Under the pieces are notes generated by a model. The model saw nothing but the letters and a program-made list of their open reading frames with translations. It did no database searches and was not told the DNA's origin. This document shows, piece after piece, positions 35,791 through 44,083 of a stretch of 64,000 nucleotides of DNA. The stretch is from Massilia sp. YIM B02769. GTDB lineage: Bacteria > Pseudomonadota > Gammaproteobacteria > Burkholderiales > Burkholderiaceae_D. The stretch is taken from contig NZ_JASNRC010000015.1 in assembly GCF_030411995.1 (NCBI RefSeq), positions 83,349-147,348 on the forward strand, read 5' to 3'. The number at the start of each line of letters is the position of its first letter. Position 1 is the stretch's first letter. The position numbers and the translations under genes are program-made.

Positions 35791-36930
35791 ATGAAAAGCT
35801 ATCTAAAGTTCTGGTGGATTGCGGTTTTGTTCGTAGGCGCAAGCATAATCCACGGAGCTGGGACTGTTGCAGACATGCGCGATCAACGCGAAGTTGCCCG
35901 CATCACGAAACGGATGAAGACCATATGTGTCGGCAGGTTTTTAGTTGACCTGCCGGAGGAGGCGGAAGCCGAACTGATTCGGCCACGGGTCGATGGATTC
36001 GAAATCAACTCGTTCCACGAGTCGGGAGATGAGTTTCACTCGCGTGTCGCCGAGCGCGAATCTCAGCTTAGGGCCGTACCGGATCGTCTGGCCGGCGTCA
36101 ACAATCTAGAAATCGCACAAGAAATAAAAACGGAAGCTGGTCTGGTTGGAAAGATATTTGTGCACGGCCGCACCGTGACCGAAGGGACACGGGCCAACGG
36201 ACTGGAGATCGAACGTTACCGCTACGAAGGGATTGATCTAGAGGGATTGGTACATGCTGGCGGGGTCAGTTTTGATATCACTGGGTCGAGTTTCAGCCCG
36301 CGGTATGTAAACGACCTGCCCAAGCTGATCGCTCAGCTGATACCAAACCCTGTCAATCAGATTCCGACAGCATCGGGATTTTGCATCGATCGTGCTTATT
36401 TCCATGAGCCTTTGTCCGTGAGTCAGCGCGAAGAAGTCGTTTTGGCAGCTCGTCTTCCTAGTCACCCAGATATGGAATTCCTGCTGATCGTCGCAGCCGG
36501 CGTCACACCTGCGGAAAAGGGCTTACTCGAACGAAATCGCGATTCGCATGGATGGATGTCGATGTTTGAAAGAAGCAATGTGTCAACAATTCGTGCTGCT
36601 AACCGAAGCATCGACGGCATTGCGGGCGATGAACTCGTGCAACGGTTCTCCGAAGACAATTCAGCCACTGTGTACAACTTCTGGTGGGAGGTTGCTGGTA
36701 CGAGGGACAATGTGTTCGTCCCGCATATTTCGTTCACTATGGACACAGGAAAGGGTGAGCACGGACCCGTGCCATCGTCGCTGTCACAAGACGTCGCGCT
36801 TCGTTTTTGGGACAAGATCTCATCCAGCATCCGGGTACGGCCAAGCGTGGCAGCAAACGCCATTCCAACGCAAGCACGCCTGACACCTGCCAGCGCCAGC
36901 TCGCCGGATCGCGCGCCACCTCCTCGCTGA
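35791..36930 (+). CDS. Second Tli4-like immunity protein
   Basis: A 379-residue paralogue of the preceding protein, clearly similar throughout its core: KRMKTICVGRFLVDLPEEAE, FVHGRTVTEGTR, SGFCIDRAYFHEPLSVS, NFWWEVAGTRDNVFVPHISF and TMDTGKGEHGPVPSS. It has an N-terminal hydrophobic segment (about 6-24), so it is exported or anchored, and a Pro/Ala-rich tail, but no CPxSGWWxC modules. It starts 90 bases after the first copy. Such extra copies often give protection against related foreign effectors. No cognate effector gene lies beside it other than the lipase. Confidence 0.8.
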   Translation: MKSYLKFWWIAVLFVGASIIHGAGTVADMRDQREVARITKRMKTICVGRFLVDLPEEAEAELIRPRVDGFEINSFHESGDEFHSRVAERESQLRAVPDRLAGVNNLEIAQEIKTEAGLVGKIFVHGRTVTEGTRANGLEIERYRYEGIDLEGLVHAGGVSFDITGSSFSPRYVNDLPKLIAQLIPNPVNQIPTASGFCIDRAYFHEPLSVSQREEVVLAARLPSHPDMEFLLIVAAGVTPAEKGLLERNRDSHGWMSMFERSNVSTIRAANRSIDGIAGDELVQRFSEDNSATVYNFWWEVAGTRDNVFVPHISFTMDTGKGEHGPVPSSLSQDVALRFWDKISSSIRVRPSVAANAIPTQARLTPASASSPDRAPPPR

Positions 36931-36942
36931 ACCCCACCCTCA

Positions 36943-39294
36943 ATGCGCTGCGCCATCCTCGGCTTCGTCGCAGGCGCAGCCTTCCTGCAAACGCGCGCGG
37001 CCTTGCCCGACCCCTGGCACCTACTCGCCTGCGCCCTGGCCGCATTCGTCCTGCTGCTGGTCCTGCGCGGTTCCTTACGCCCGGCCTGCGCTGCCTGCGC
37101 CGGCAGCCTGCTCGGCTTCTGCTGGGCCGCCATGCTGGCCCACGCCGCGCTCGCGCACGAACTGGGCAAGCGCGACGAAGGACGCGACCTCGACGTGATC
37201 GGCACGATCGCCAACCTGCCGCATGACTTCGGCGAGGGCGTGCGCTTCCAGTTCGATGTCGACACGGTGCTGGACACGACGGCGCGCGTGCCGCCCAAAA
37301 TTGCCCTGTCCTGGTACGGCGCCGGCGAACAGATCCAGCTACGCCCCGGCGAACGCTGGCGCCTGACGGTGCGCCTGCAACGCCCGCACGGCAACGCCAA
37401 CCCACACGGCTTCGACTACGAAGCCTGGCTGCTGGGGCAGGGCGTGCGCGCCACCGGCTATGTGCGCCCGGGCGCTAGCAACCGCCGGCTCGATGCGTTC
37501 GTCATCAGCCCATCGTCCCTGGTCGAACGCTCCCGCGATACGCTGCGCGCCCGCATCCTGCACGCCCTCGACGGCAAGCCCTACGCCGCGGTGATCGTGG
37601 CGCTGGTGATCGGCGACCAGCGCGGCATCGAGCAGGCCGACTGGGACGTCTTCAACCGCACCGGGATCAGCCACCTGGTGGCCATCTCCGGCCTGCACAT
37701 CACGATGATCGCCGGACTGGCCGCGTATGCCGCCGCCAGCCTGTGGCGCCGTTCGTTCTTCACCAGCGCGCAGCTTCCCTTGCTCCTGCCGGCGCAAAAA
37801 GTGGCGGCGCTCGCGGGCGCCAGCGCCGCGCTGCTGTACGTGCTGCTGGCCGGCTTCGGCGTGCCGGCCCAGCGCACGCTGTACATGTTGTCGGTGGTGG
37901 CGCTGGCCTTGTGGTGCGGGCGCCTGGCCAGCGTGTCGCATGTGCTCTGCCTGGCGCTGGGCCTGGTGGTGCTGCTCGACCCATGGTGCCTGCTGTGGCC
38001 GGGCTTCTGGCTGTCGTTCGGCGCGGTCGGCGTAATCCTGTATGTCGGCGTCGGGCGGATCGCGCGCAACGAGAAGGGCTGGCGCGGCGCGCTGCGCTTG
38101 GCTGCACGTACCCAATATGCGGTCACGCTCGGGCTGGTGCCGATCACGCTGCTGCTGTTCGCGCAGGTGTCGCTGATCGGCCCCTTGGCCAATGCGGTGG
38201 CGATCCCGGTGGTCAGCTTCGTGGTCACGCCGCTGGCGCTAGCGGGCAGCATGTTGCCGGCGCCCGTGTCGACGCCGCTACTGCTGCTTGCGCACCTGGC
38301 CATCGAGTGGCTGGCTGTGGCGCTGGGCTGGCTCGCCGGCCTGCCGTCGGCCGTCTGGAGCGCACCGAGTCCGCCGGCCTGGCTGTTCCTGCTCACGCTG
38401 CTTGGCACGGTGTGGATGCTGGCCCCGCGCGGCTGGCCGCACCGCTGGGTCGGCGCAGTGTCGTGGCTGCCGCTGTTCGCCTTGCTGCCGACGCATCCGC
38501 CAGCGGGCCAGTTCCGCGTCACCGCCTTCGACGTCGGCCAGGGCATGGCGCTGCTGGTCGAGACCGAACGCCACCGCCTGCTGTACGACACCGGCCCGCA
38601 ATACGCGCCTACCCAGGACGGCGCCACGCGCGTACTGCTGCCTTACTTGCGGGCGCGCGGCATCCACCGGCTCGATGGGATGATCGTCACCCACAGCGAC
38701 ATCGACCATGCCGGCGGCGCACTGACGCTGCTGGATGCGCTGCAGGTGGACTGGATGGCGAGTTCCCTGGCTCCGGGACATCCGGCGGTGCGCAAGGCGG
38801 CGCATCACCGCCGCTGCGTGGCCGGCCAGCGCTGGACCTGGGACGGCATCGCCTTCGAGATGCTGCAGCCATCCGCAGCCAGCTACGAGGATGCAAGCTT
38901 GAAGGCAAACGCGCGCAGCTGCACCCTGCGCATCTCGGCGAACGGCCGCGCCATCCTGCTGGCGGCCGACATCGAAGCCGCGCAGGAAGCGCAGCTCCTG
39001 CAAGCGATGCCCGACAAGCTGCGTGCCGATGTGCTGCTGGCGCCGCACCATGGCAGCGGCACGTCGTCGACGCCGGCCTTCCTGGCAGCGGTCCAGCCCA
39101 AGATCGGCGTGTTCCAGGTCGGCCACCGCAATCGGTACAAGCACCCCAAAAGACAGGTCTACGAACGCTACGGCGAGCATGGCATCCGCCGCATGCGTAC
39201 CGACGTATCCGGCGCCCTGGTGTTCGACTTCGGCGCCGACATCACCGTGCGCGAATACCGCCGCGACGAAGCCCGCTACTGGTTCGACCGCTGA
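36943..39294 (+). CDS. comEC: DNA internalisation competence protein ComEC/Rec2
   Basis: A 783-residue inner-membrane channel for uptake of single-stranded DNA in natural transformation. An N-terminal DUF4131 region (helices and OB-like domain, about 1-200) precedes the Competence domain with HLVAISGLHITMIAGLAAYA and many helices to about residue 510. The C-terminal metallo-beta-lactamase-like domain has FDVGQGMALLVET, LYDTGPQYAP, THSDIDHAGG and LLAPHHGSG. GC content returns to chromosomal level here. The start lies 12 bases after the second immunity gene, so the accessory block ends at this boundary. Confidence 0.94.
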   Translation: MRCAILGFVAGAAFLQTRAALPDPWHLLACALAAFVLLLVLRGSLRPACAACAGSLLGFCWAAMLAHAALAHELGKRDEGRDLDVIGTIANLPHDFGEGVRFQFDVDTVLDTTARVPPKIALSWYGAGEQIQLRPGERWRLTVRLQRPHGNANPHGFDYEAWLLGQGVRATGYVRPGASNRRLDAFVISPSSLVERSRDTLRARILHALDGKPYAAVIVALVIGDQRGIEQADWDVFNRTGISHLVAISGLHITMIAGLAAYAAASLWRRSFFTSAQLPLLLPAQKVAALAGASAALLYVLLAGFGVPAQRTLYMLSVVALALWCGRLASVSHVLCLALGLVVLLDPWCLLWPGFWLSFGAVGVILYVGVGRIARNEKGWRGALRLAARTQYAVTLGLVPITLLLFAQVSLIGPLANAVAIPVVSFVVTPLALAGSMLPAPVSTPLLLLAHLAIEWLAVALGWLAGLPSAVWSAPSPPAWLFLLTLLGTVWMLAPRGWPHRWVGAVSWLPLFALLPTHPPAGQFRVTAFDVGQGMALLVETERHRLLYDTGPQYAPTQDGATRVLLPYLRARGIHRLDGMIVTHSDIDHAGGALTLLDALQVDWMASSLAPGHPAVRKAAHHRRCVAGQRWTWDGIAFEMLQPSAASYEDASLKANARSCTLRISANGRAILLAADIEAAQEAQLLQAMPDKLRADVLLAPHHGSGTSSTPAFLAAVQPKIGVFQVGHRNRYKHPKRQVYERYGEHGIRRMRTDVSGALVFDFGADITVREYRRDEARYWFDR

Positions 39295-39303
39295 GTAAAA
39301 CTG

Positions 39304-40842
39304 TCAGGGCGCCAGCGGCAGCGTGATCGCCACCTGCAGCCCGCCGCCTTCGCGGTTGCGCGCTTCAATCGTGCCGCCATGTGCATGCACGACCCGCTGC
39401 GCAATCGCCAGTCCGAGCCCATGGCCGTCGACATTGTTCTTGCTCGGGTTCGAGCGGAAGAAGGGCTCGAACACGGTTGGCAGATCGGCGTCGAGGATGC
39501 CCGGCCCGCGGTCCAGCACATCCACGTACACCTGCCGGCCGCGCGCATACAGGCGGATGTCGACCTGGCCGCCGGCGCCGCCGTGCTTGACGGCGTTGCG
39601 CACCACGTTCTCCACTGCGCGCCACAAGAGGTCGGGCGCGCCGCGCACATTCGCCACCAGTTCGCCGTCGATGTCGACTTCGATTGCCGGGCCATCGTCT
39701 CCGGCTTCGAAGCGCGCGTCCTGGGCGATGCCGTCGACCAGTTCCTGCATGTCGATGGCGTCGCTCTTCGGCAGGTCCGGGTTCGCTTCCAGGCGCGACA
39801 GCGTCAGGAGTTCGCCGACCAGCTTGTCCATGCGCACGCTCTCGCGTTCGATGCGTTCGAGCGAGGTGGCGATCTTGTCGGGCTGCTGGTGCGCGAGGCC
39901 GATCGCCGCCTGCAGGCGCGCCAGCGGCGAGCGCAGTTCGTGCGAGACGTCGTGCAGCAGGCGGCGCTGGCCATCCATCAGGGCACGCAGCTGGCCGCTC
40001 ATGCGGTCGAAGTCGCGTCCGAGGTCGTTCAGTTCGTCGCCGCCGAGCCGGTCGCCATCGGTAAAGCGCGGCGACAGATCGCCGGCCGAGGCAGCCTCGA
40101 AGGCGCTGCGCAGCGCGCGGATCGGACGCGAGAAGTACCAGGCGAGGAGGGCGGCGAAGAACAGACTGACGATGATCGCGGCCAGCATCGGGATCGGCCT
40201 GCCCATCGGCGAGAATGGGCCGAAGGGGCCGCGCGGGCCGTCGCCGCGGCCGAAGCCGGAACGGTCGTCGGGACCACCCGGGCCATTCGGGCCGGGCATG
40301 CCGCCTGCGCGCGCTTCGCCCGGGCCGGGCGCGTCCATGCCGGCCGGCGGCCCTTCGGCGCCAGGGCCGGGGCCTGCCACTTGCGCCGCCGTGAGCGTAT
40401 CGCCGGCGGCATTGCGGTACATGCGCGGCACGAACAGCAGCAATTGCTGGCCGTCGGGCGCCTTCAGCTGGCGCACCGGCCGGTAAGGACGCTCGGTGGC
40501 CAGTTCGCGGCGCGCCTGCTCGCGCATGCTTGGCGTGACTTCGCGCCCCAGCAGCTCGCGGCCGTCGCTGAACACCGCGTAGACCGAATGCCGTCCCTTC
40601 TGCGAGACGATTTCGCGCAGCGCCGGCACGCCGCCGTATTTCAACGCGATAGCGGCCGAATCGAGCATGAAGCCCGCCGGCGGCCCGGTTTCGATCAGGG
40701 TGATGGTATTCGACAGGCGCGCCTGCTCGCGCAGCCAGAAGACGCTGCCGATGCCGACGGCCGCCGCGACCTGGGCCAGCAGGATCGACAGGAAGAACTT
40801 CCAGAACAAACGTCCCGTAGGGCGGTCTGTGCGGCGTCCCAT
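39304..40842 (-). CDS. CpxA-like sensor histidine kinase with Gly/Pro-rich periplasmic loop
   Basis: A 512-residue inner-membrane kinase that phosphorylates the regulator encoded just upstream. Helix 1 is at about 12-36 and helix 2 at about 216-237. The periplasmic part ends in a striking Gly/Pro-rich stretch (about 156-212, e.g. PGPNGPGGPDDRSG). HAMP follows (RPIRALRSAFEAASAGDLSP), then the H-box HDVSHELRSPLARL (His301), an N-box (AVENVVRNAVKHG) and G-boxes (DRGPGI, GHGLGLAIA). The architecture matches CpxA. Convergent with comEC across 9 bases. Confidence 0.9.
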   Translation of the reverse strand: MGRRTDRPTGRLFWKFFLSILLAQVAAAVGIGSVFWLREQARLSNTITLIETGPPAGFMLDSAAIALKYGGVPALREIVSQKGRHSVYAVFSDGRELLGREVTPSMREQARRELATERPYRPVRQLKAPDGQQLLLFVPRMYRNAAGDTLTAAQVAGPGPGAEGPPAGMDAPGPGEARAGGMPGPNGPGGPDDRSGFGRGDGPRGPFGPFSPMGRPIPMLAAIIVSLFFAALLAWYFSRPIRALRSAFEAASAGDLSPRFTDGDRLGGDELNDLGRDFDRMSGQLRALMDGQRRLLHDVSHELRSPLARLQAAIGLAHQQPDKIATSLERIERESVRMDKLVGELLTLSRLEANPDLPKSDAIDMQELVDGIAQDARFEAGDDGPAIEVDIDGELVANVRGAPDLLWRAVENVVRNAVKHGGAGGQVDIRLYARGRQVYVDVLDRGPGILDADLPTVFEPFFRSNPSKNNVDGHGLGLAIAQRVVHAHGGTIEARNREGGGLQVAITLPLAP

Positions 40843-40855
40843 GCGTCGGCCGGCT

Positions 40856-41545
40856 TCAGTCGCGGATCAGCTGGTAGCCCAGACGGTAAACCGTCTGCAG
40901 CGGCGAGCGCCCGTCGTCGAGCGTGCCGAGCTTGTGGCGCAGGCTGCTCAGGTGGACGTCGATGTTCCGGTCGAAGCGCGCCAGCGGCCGTCCCAGGCCC
41001 TGCTCGGACAGTTCGTTCTTGCTGACCGGACGCCCGGCATGGCGCGCCAGCACTTCCAGCAGGTTGAATTCGGTGCTGGTCAGCTCGAGCGACTTGCTGT
41101 CCCAGGTGGCGCGGCGCTGCTCGGGCATCATGGTGAGCTTGCCGACCGAGAGCACGACGCCGGCGCCGGCGCCCGGCTGGGTGTCCTGGGTGCGGCGCAG
41201 GATGGCGCGCACGCGCGCCGTCAGTTCGCGCGGGGTGCAGGGCTTGGTGACGTAATCGTCGGCGCCGAGTTCCAGGCCGAGGATGCGGTCGGCGTCGTCG
41301 CCGCGGCCGGTCAGCATCAGCACCGGGATGCGGCTTTGCGCGCGGATGCGGCGCAGGGTGTCGATGCCGTTCAGGGCCGGCATCATGACGTCGAGGATGG
41401 CGATCGCATAGCGTCCGCTCAGGGCTTCGCGCGCGCCGTTCTCGCCGTCGTGGGCGCAGGCGACCGCGAAGCCCTCCTGCTCGAGGTATTCGGTAAACAT
41501 GCCGACCAGCTCGGCGTCGTCGTCGATCAACAGTACATGGTTCAT
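40856..41545 (-). CDS. CpxR/OmpR-family response regulator
   Basis: A 229-residue DNA-binding regulator. The receiver domain has the acidic pocket LLIDDD, phospho-acceptor Asp52 (AILDVMMPALNG), the conserved Thr in LMLTGRG and Lys in VTKPCTPREL. The OmpR-type winged helix has ELTSTEFNLLEVLARHAGRP and DRNIDVHLSSLRHKLG. The kinase gene follows after 13 bases. The divergent promoter region carries GTAAA-type repeats matching the CpxR recognition sequence, which supports the Cpx assignment and autoregulation. Confidence 0.93.
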   Translation of the reverse strand: MNHVLLIDDDAELVGMFTEYLEQEGFAVACAHDGENGAREALSGRYAIAILDVMMPALNGIDTLRRIRAQSRIPVLMLTGRGDDADRILGLELGADDYVTKPCTPRELTARVRAILRRTQDTQPGAGAGVVLSVGKLTMMPEQRRATWDSKSLELTSTEFNLLEVLARHAGRPVSKNELSEQGLGRPLARFDRNIDVHLSSLRHKLGTLDDGRSPLQTVYRLGYQLIRD

Positions 41546-41597
41546 CCTCCGGATGATAGCAAAGCGGCCGTGACCCTGCGCGTGCGGCAGGCGTGCT

Positions 41598-41612
41598 TTT
41601 ACCCAGCTTTAC
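41598..41612. promoter_or_regulatory. CpxR-like box, TTTAC-N5-TTTAC
   Basis: On the minus strand this reads GTAAA-N5-GTAAA, the known CpxR consensus form, 53 bases upstream of the response-regulator start and thus placed for autoregulation. Confidence 0.7.
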
Positions 41613-41644
41613 ACCACGGCGGTCCGCACATGGGCCGCATGTTC

Positions 41645-41680
41645 CTTACGCCGTTTTACGCCGGCTTTACAGCGCTTTAC
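41645..41680. promoter_or_regulatory. Cluster of four CpxR-like half-sites
   Basis: CTTAC-N5-TTTAC-N6-TTTAC-N5-TTTAC: four half-sites at 10-11 bp spacing, about one helical turn, ending 48 bases before the Spy-like start. OmpR-family dimers bind such direct repeats in tandem. Confidence 0.75.
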
Positions 41681-41728
41681 AAGACCGCGCACCAGAATGG
41701 CGCCATTCGACACGCAATGGAGCACCAC

Positions 41729-42223
41729 ATGAGCATTCTCCGCACCGCGGCCGCCGCAGTCGCCGCCACCGTATTCGCCTCGGCCGCGCTGGCCGCACCC
41801 GCAGCGGACGCGCCGCCGCCCGGCGCGCCGGCAGCCGCCGACTTCGACGCCGGCGGTCCGGACTTCGACCGCGGCCCCGGCCCGCGCGGCCCGGGTCCCC
41901 ATATCGGCGGCCCCGGCCTGCCTTTCCTGCGCGGGATCGACCTGAGCGAAGCCCAGGAAGACCGCCTGTTCGCCATCATGCATGCCCAGGCGCCGCAACT
42001 GCGCGAGCAGGAAAAGGCCGAGCGCAAGGCGCTCGAAGCCCTGGACGCGATGCGCGAATCGGGCCGCGTCGACGACGCCAAGGCAGCGGCGCAGGCCAGG
42101 GCACTCGGCCAGGCCATCGCCGCCCAGGAACTGCTGCGCGTGCGCACTGCCGCCCAGGTGATGGCCCTGCTCACGCCGCAGCAGAAGGAAGCCATCGAAC
42201 GCCAGCGCGCACCACGTGACTAA
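41729..42223 (+). CDS. Spy/CpxP-like periplasmic chaperone
   Basis: A 164-residue periplasmic protein with a signal peptide (about 1-23, ending ASAALA). A Gly/Pro-rich segment (about 38-65) precedes a helical domain with the two LTxxQ-type motifs of the Spy/CpxP family: DLSEAQEDRLFAIMHAQAPQ and LTPQQKEAIERQ. Relatives bind misfolded envelope proteins, and CpxP also restrains CpxA. ATG 41729 is chosen over 41717 because GGAG lies 7 bases upstream. The gene is divergent from the CpxR-like gene with CpxR boxes between them. Confidence 0.85.
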   Translation: MSILRTAAAAVAATVFASAALAAPAADAPPPGAPAAADFDAGGPDFDRGPGPRGPGPHIGGPGLPFLRGIDLSEAQEDRLFAIMHAQAPQLREQEKAERKALEALDAMRESGRVDDAKAAAQARALGQAIAAQELLRVRTAAQVMALLTPQQKEAIERQRAPRD

Positions 42224-42233
42224 GGAGACGGAC

Positions 42234-43133
42234 ATGAGCGAACACGATCATCACGGCGGCCTGGCCGCCGACATCGACCGGCTGCTGGGCGCGGCCACGA
42301 ACCGGCGCCAGACCCTGCGCTGGCTGCTGGCCGGCGCCGCCTCGGTGCCGCTGGCCAGTTGCGGCGGGGGCGGAGACAGCGGCAGCAGCGCCGCCGATGG
42401 CACAGTCGCGAGCGGCAGCAGCGGCAGCGGCAGCACCGGTACCGGCAGCACGGGCACGGGCAGCGGCACCACGACCGGCAGCACCAGCTGCGCGGTGATT
42501 CCCGAGGAAACCGGCGGCCCCTACCCGGCCGACGGCACCAACAGCAGCAACGGCAAGGTGGCGAACGCGCTGGTCCTGTCGGGCATCGTGCGCAGCGATA
42601 TCCGTTCCAGCATCGCCGGCGCGACGGGCGTGGCCCAGGGCGTGCCGCTGACGATCCGCCTGAAGATCGTGAATGTCGCCAGCAGCTGCGCGACCGTCAC
42701 CGGCGCCACCGTCTACCTCTGGCACTGCGACCGCAACGGCAACTACTCGATGTACTCGAGCAGCATCAGCGCCGAGAACTACCTGCGCGGCGTGCAGGCG
42801 GCCGACGCCGATGGCTACGTCACCTTCCTCACCATCTTCCCCGGCTGCTACGACGGACGGATGCCGCACGTGCACTTCGAGGTGTATCCGACGCTGGCAA
42901 AGTCGACGGTCGCGTCGAACCGCATCAAGACCTCGCAGTTCACCTTCCCGCTCGCCACGCTGAACGAGGTGTACACCGCGACCGGTTACAGCACCAGCGT
43001 GCAGAACCTGTCGCGCATCAGCTATGCCACCGACAACGTGTTCAGCGACGGCACGTCGCTGCAGATGGCGACGATGAGCGGCGACATCGTCAACGGCTAC
43101 GTCGCGGAACTGACTGTAGGGGTTTCCCTCTAA
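42234..43133 (+). CDS. Intradiol ring-cleavage dioxygenase-like lipoprotein
   Basis: A 299-residue exported protein with a protocatechuate/catechol-dioxygenase-type domain. The N-terminus has a twin-arginine-like segment (NRRQTLRWLLAG) and a lipobox LASC, then a Ser/Gly/Thr-rich linker (about 45-85). The catalytic domain starts near EETGGPYPADG; iron ligands are expected in VYLWHCDRNG, NYLRGVQ and MPHVHFEV. AAGGAGACGG precedes the ATG, 10 bases after the Spy-like gene, so it is probably under the same control. Outer-surface or periplasmic dioxygenases of this type are known but their substrates usually are not. Confidence 0.85.
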   Translation: MSEHDHHGGLAADIDRLLGAATNRRQTLRWLLAGAASVPLASCGGGGDSGSSAADGTVASGSSGSGSTGTGSTGTGSGTTTGSTSCAVIPEETGGPYPADGTNSSNGKVANALVLSGIVRSDIRSSIAGATGVAQGVPLTIRLKIVNVASSCATVTGATVYLWHCDRNGNYSMYSSSISAENYLRGVQAADADGYVTFLTIFPGCYDGRMPHVHFEVYPTLAKSTVASNRIKTSQFTFPLATLNEVYTATGYSTSVQNLSRISYATDNVFSDGTSLQMATMSGDIVNGYVAELTVGVSL

Positions 43134-43201
43134 ACGAGGAACGCACGGGACCTTGTCACATTACAATCGAAGCCTCATCCGTTTCGTGTGTCCCGTGCTC
43201 C

Positions 43202-44047
43202 ATGACCAAACCCTTGCTTCATTTTTGCCACGGCAATAGCTTCCCGTCCGGTACGTATCGCCAATTGCTTGAAGGCCTGAGCGCGCATTACGACGTGCAC
43301 AGCACCGACATGGTGGGGCACGATCCGCGTTATCCGGTGGGCGATGGCTGGAGCGGACTGGTGGACGAGCTGATCGGCGAGCTGGAGCGCTACGGTCAAC
43401 CGGTCATCCTGGTCGGCCACTCGCTGGGCGGCATGCTGAGTACCATGGCCGCCGCGCGCCGGCCCGAGCTGGCGCAGTGCGTGGTGATGCTGGACTCGCC
43501 CGTGGTCGCCGGCTGGCGCGCCTTCCTCTGGCGTATCGTGAAGCTGCTGGGCAGGGGCACGAAGTTTTCGCCGGCGCGCTTTTCCGAGCGCCGCCGCAAT
43601 GTCTGGCCGGACCGCGAAGCCGCCTACAAGCATTTCATCGCGAAAGATATTTTTGCCGCCTGGGCGCCGGGCGTGCTCGACGACTACCTGGACGTCGGCC
43701 TGAAGCCGCATCCCGAGGGCGTGCAGCTGCGCTTCGATCGCGCCGTTGAAACGCAAATCTACAACTCGCTGCCGCACCACATGGGCGAGGTCATCCGTCA
43801 CGACTTTCCGGTGCCGGTCGGCTTTATCGGCGCCGACCGCTCCGAGGAACTGCGCCAGGCTGGACTGGAATCGACGCGCAAGCTGGTCGGGGCCAACTTC
43901 GTCATGACCGAGGGCAGCCACTTGTATCCGCTGGAGCAGCCGGCTCGCGCCGCGCAACTCACGCACGAGATGGTCAAGCGCTTGCTGGCCCAACGTGCTA
44001 GTCAAGCTGGCAACGAGAAGCAGGACCAGCGCGGCCTTTTCGCGTAA
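43202..44047 (+). CDS. Alpha/beta hydrolase
   Basis: A 281-residue cytosolic alpha/beta hydrolase. The oxyanion motif is FCHGNSFPSG near residue 8, the nucleophile elbow VGHSLGG (Ser near 77), a probable acid in GFIGADRSEE, and a His in TEGSHLYPLEQP. Similar to haloalkane-dehalogenase/esterase-type enzymes, substrate unknown. ATG 43202 begins MTKPLLHFCHG; longer in-frame readings upstream overlap the dioxygenase gene out of frame and are not real. Confidence 0.85.
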   Translation: MTKPLLHFCHGNSFPSGTYRQLLEGLSAHYDVHSTDMVGHDPRYPVGDGWSGLVDELIGELERYGQPVILVGHSLGGMLSTMAAARRPELAQCVVMLDSPVVAGWRAFLWRIVKLLGRGTKFSPARFSERRRNVWPDREAAYKHFIAKDIFAAWAPGVLDDYLDVGLKPHPEGVQLRFDRAVETQIYNSLPHHMGEVIRHDFPVPVGFIGADRSEELRQAGLESTRKLVGANFVMTEGSHLYPLEQPARAAQLTHEMVKRLLAQRASQAGNEKQDQRGLFA

Positions 44048-44064
44048 AATCGCGGGATTTTACG
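44043..44064. promoter_or_regulatory. 9-bp inverted repeat between hydrolase stop and dcd
   Basis: CGTAAAATC-GCGG-GATTTTACG, overlapping the stop codon of the hydrolase gene and 19 bases before the dcd start. It may be a weak terminator or a 5' element of dcd; the T run lies within the stem. Confidence 0.4.
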
Positions 44065-44083
44065 ACCACCCTGAAAGAGCAGC

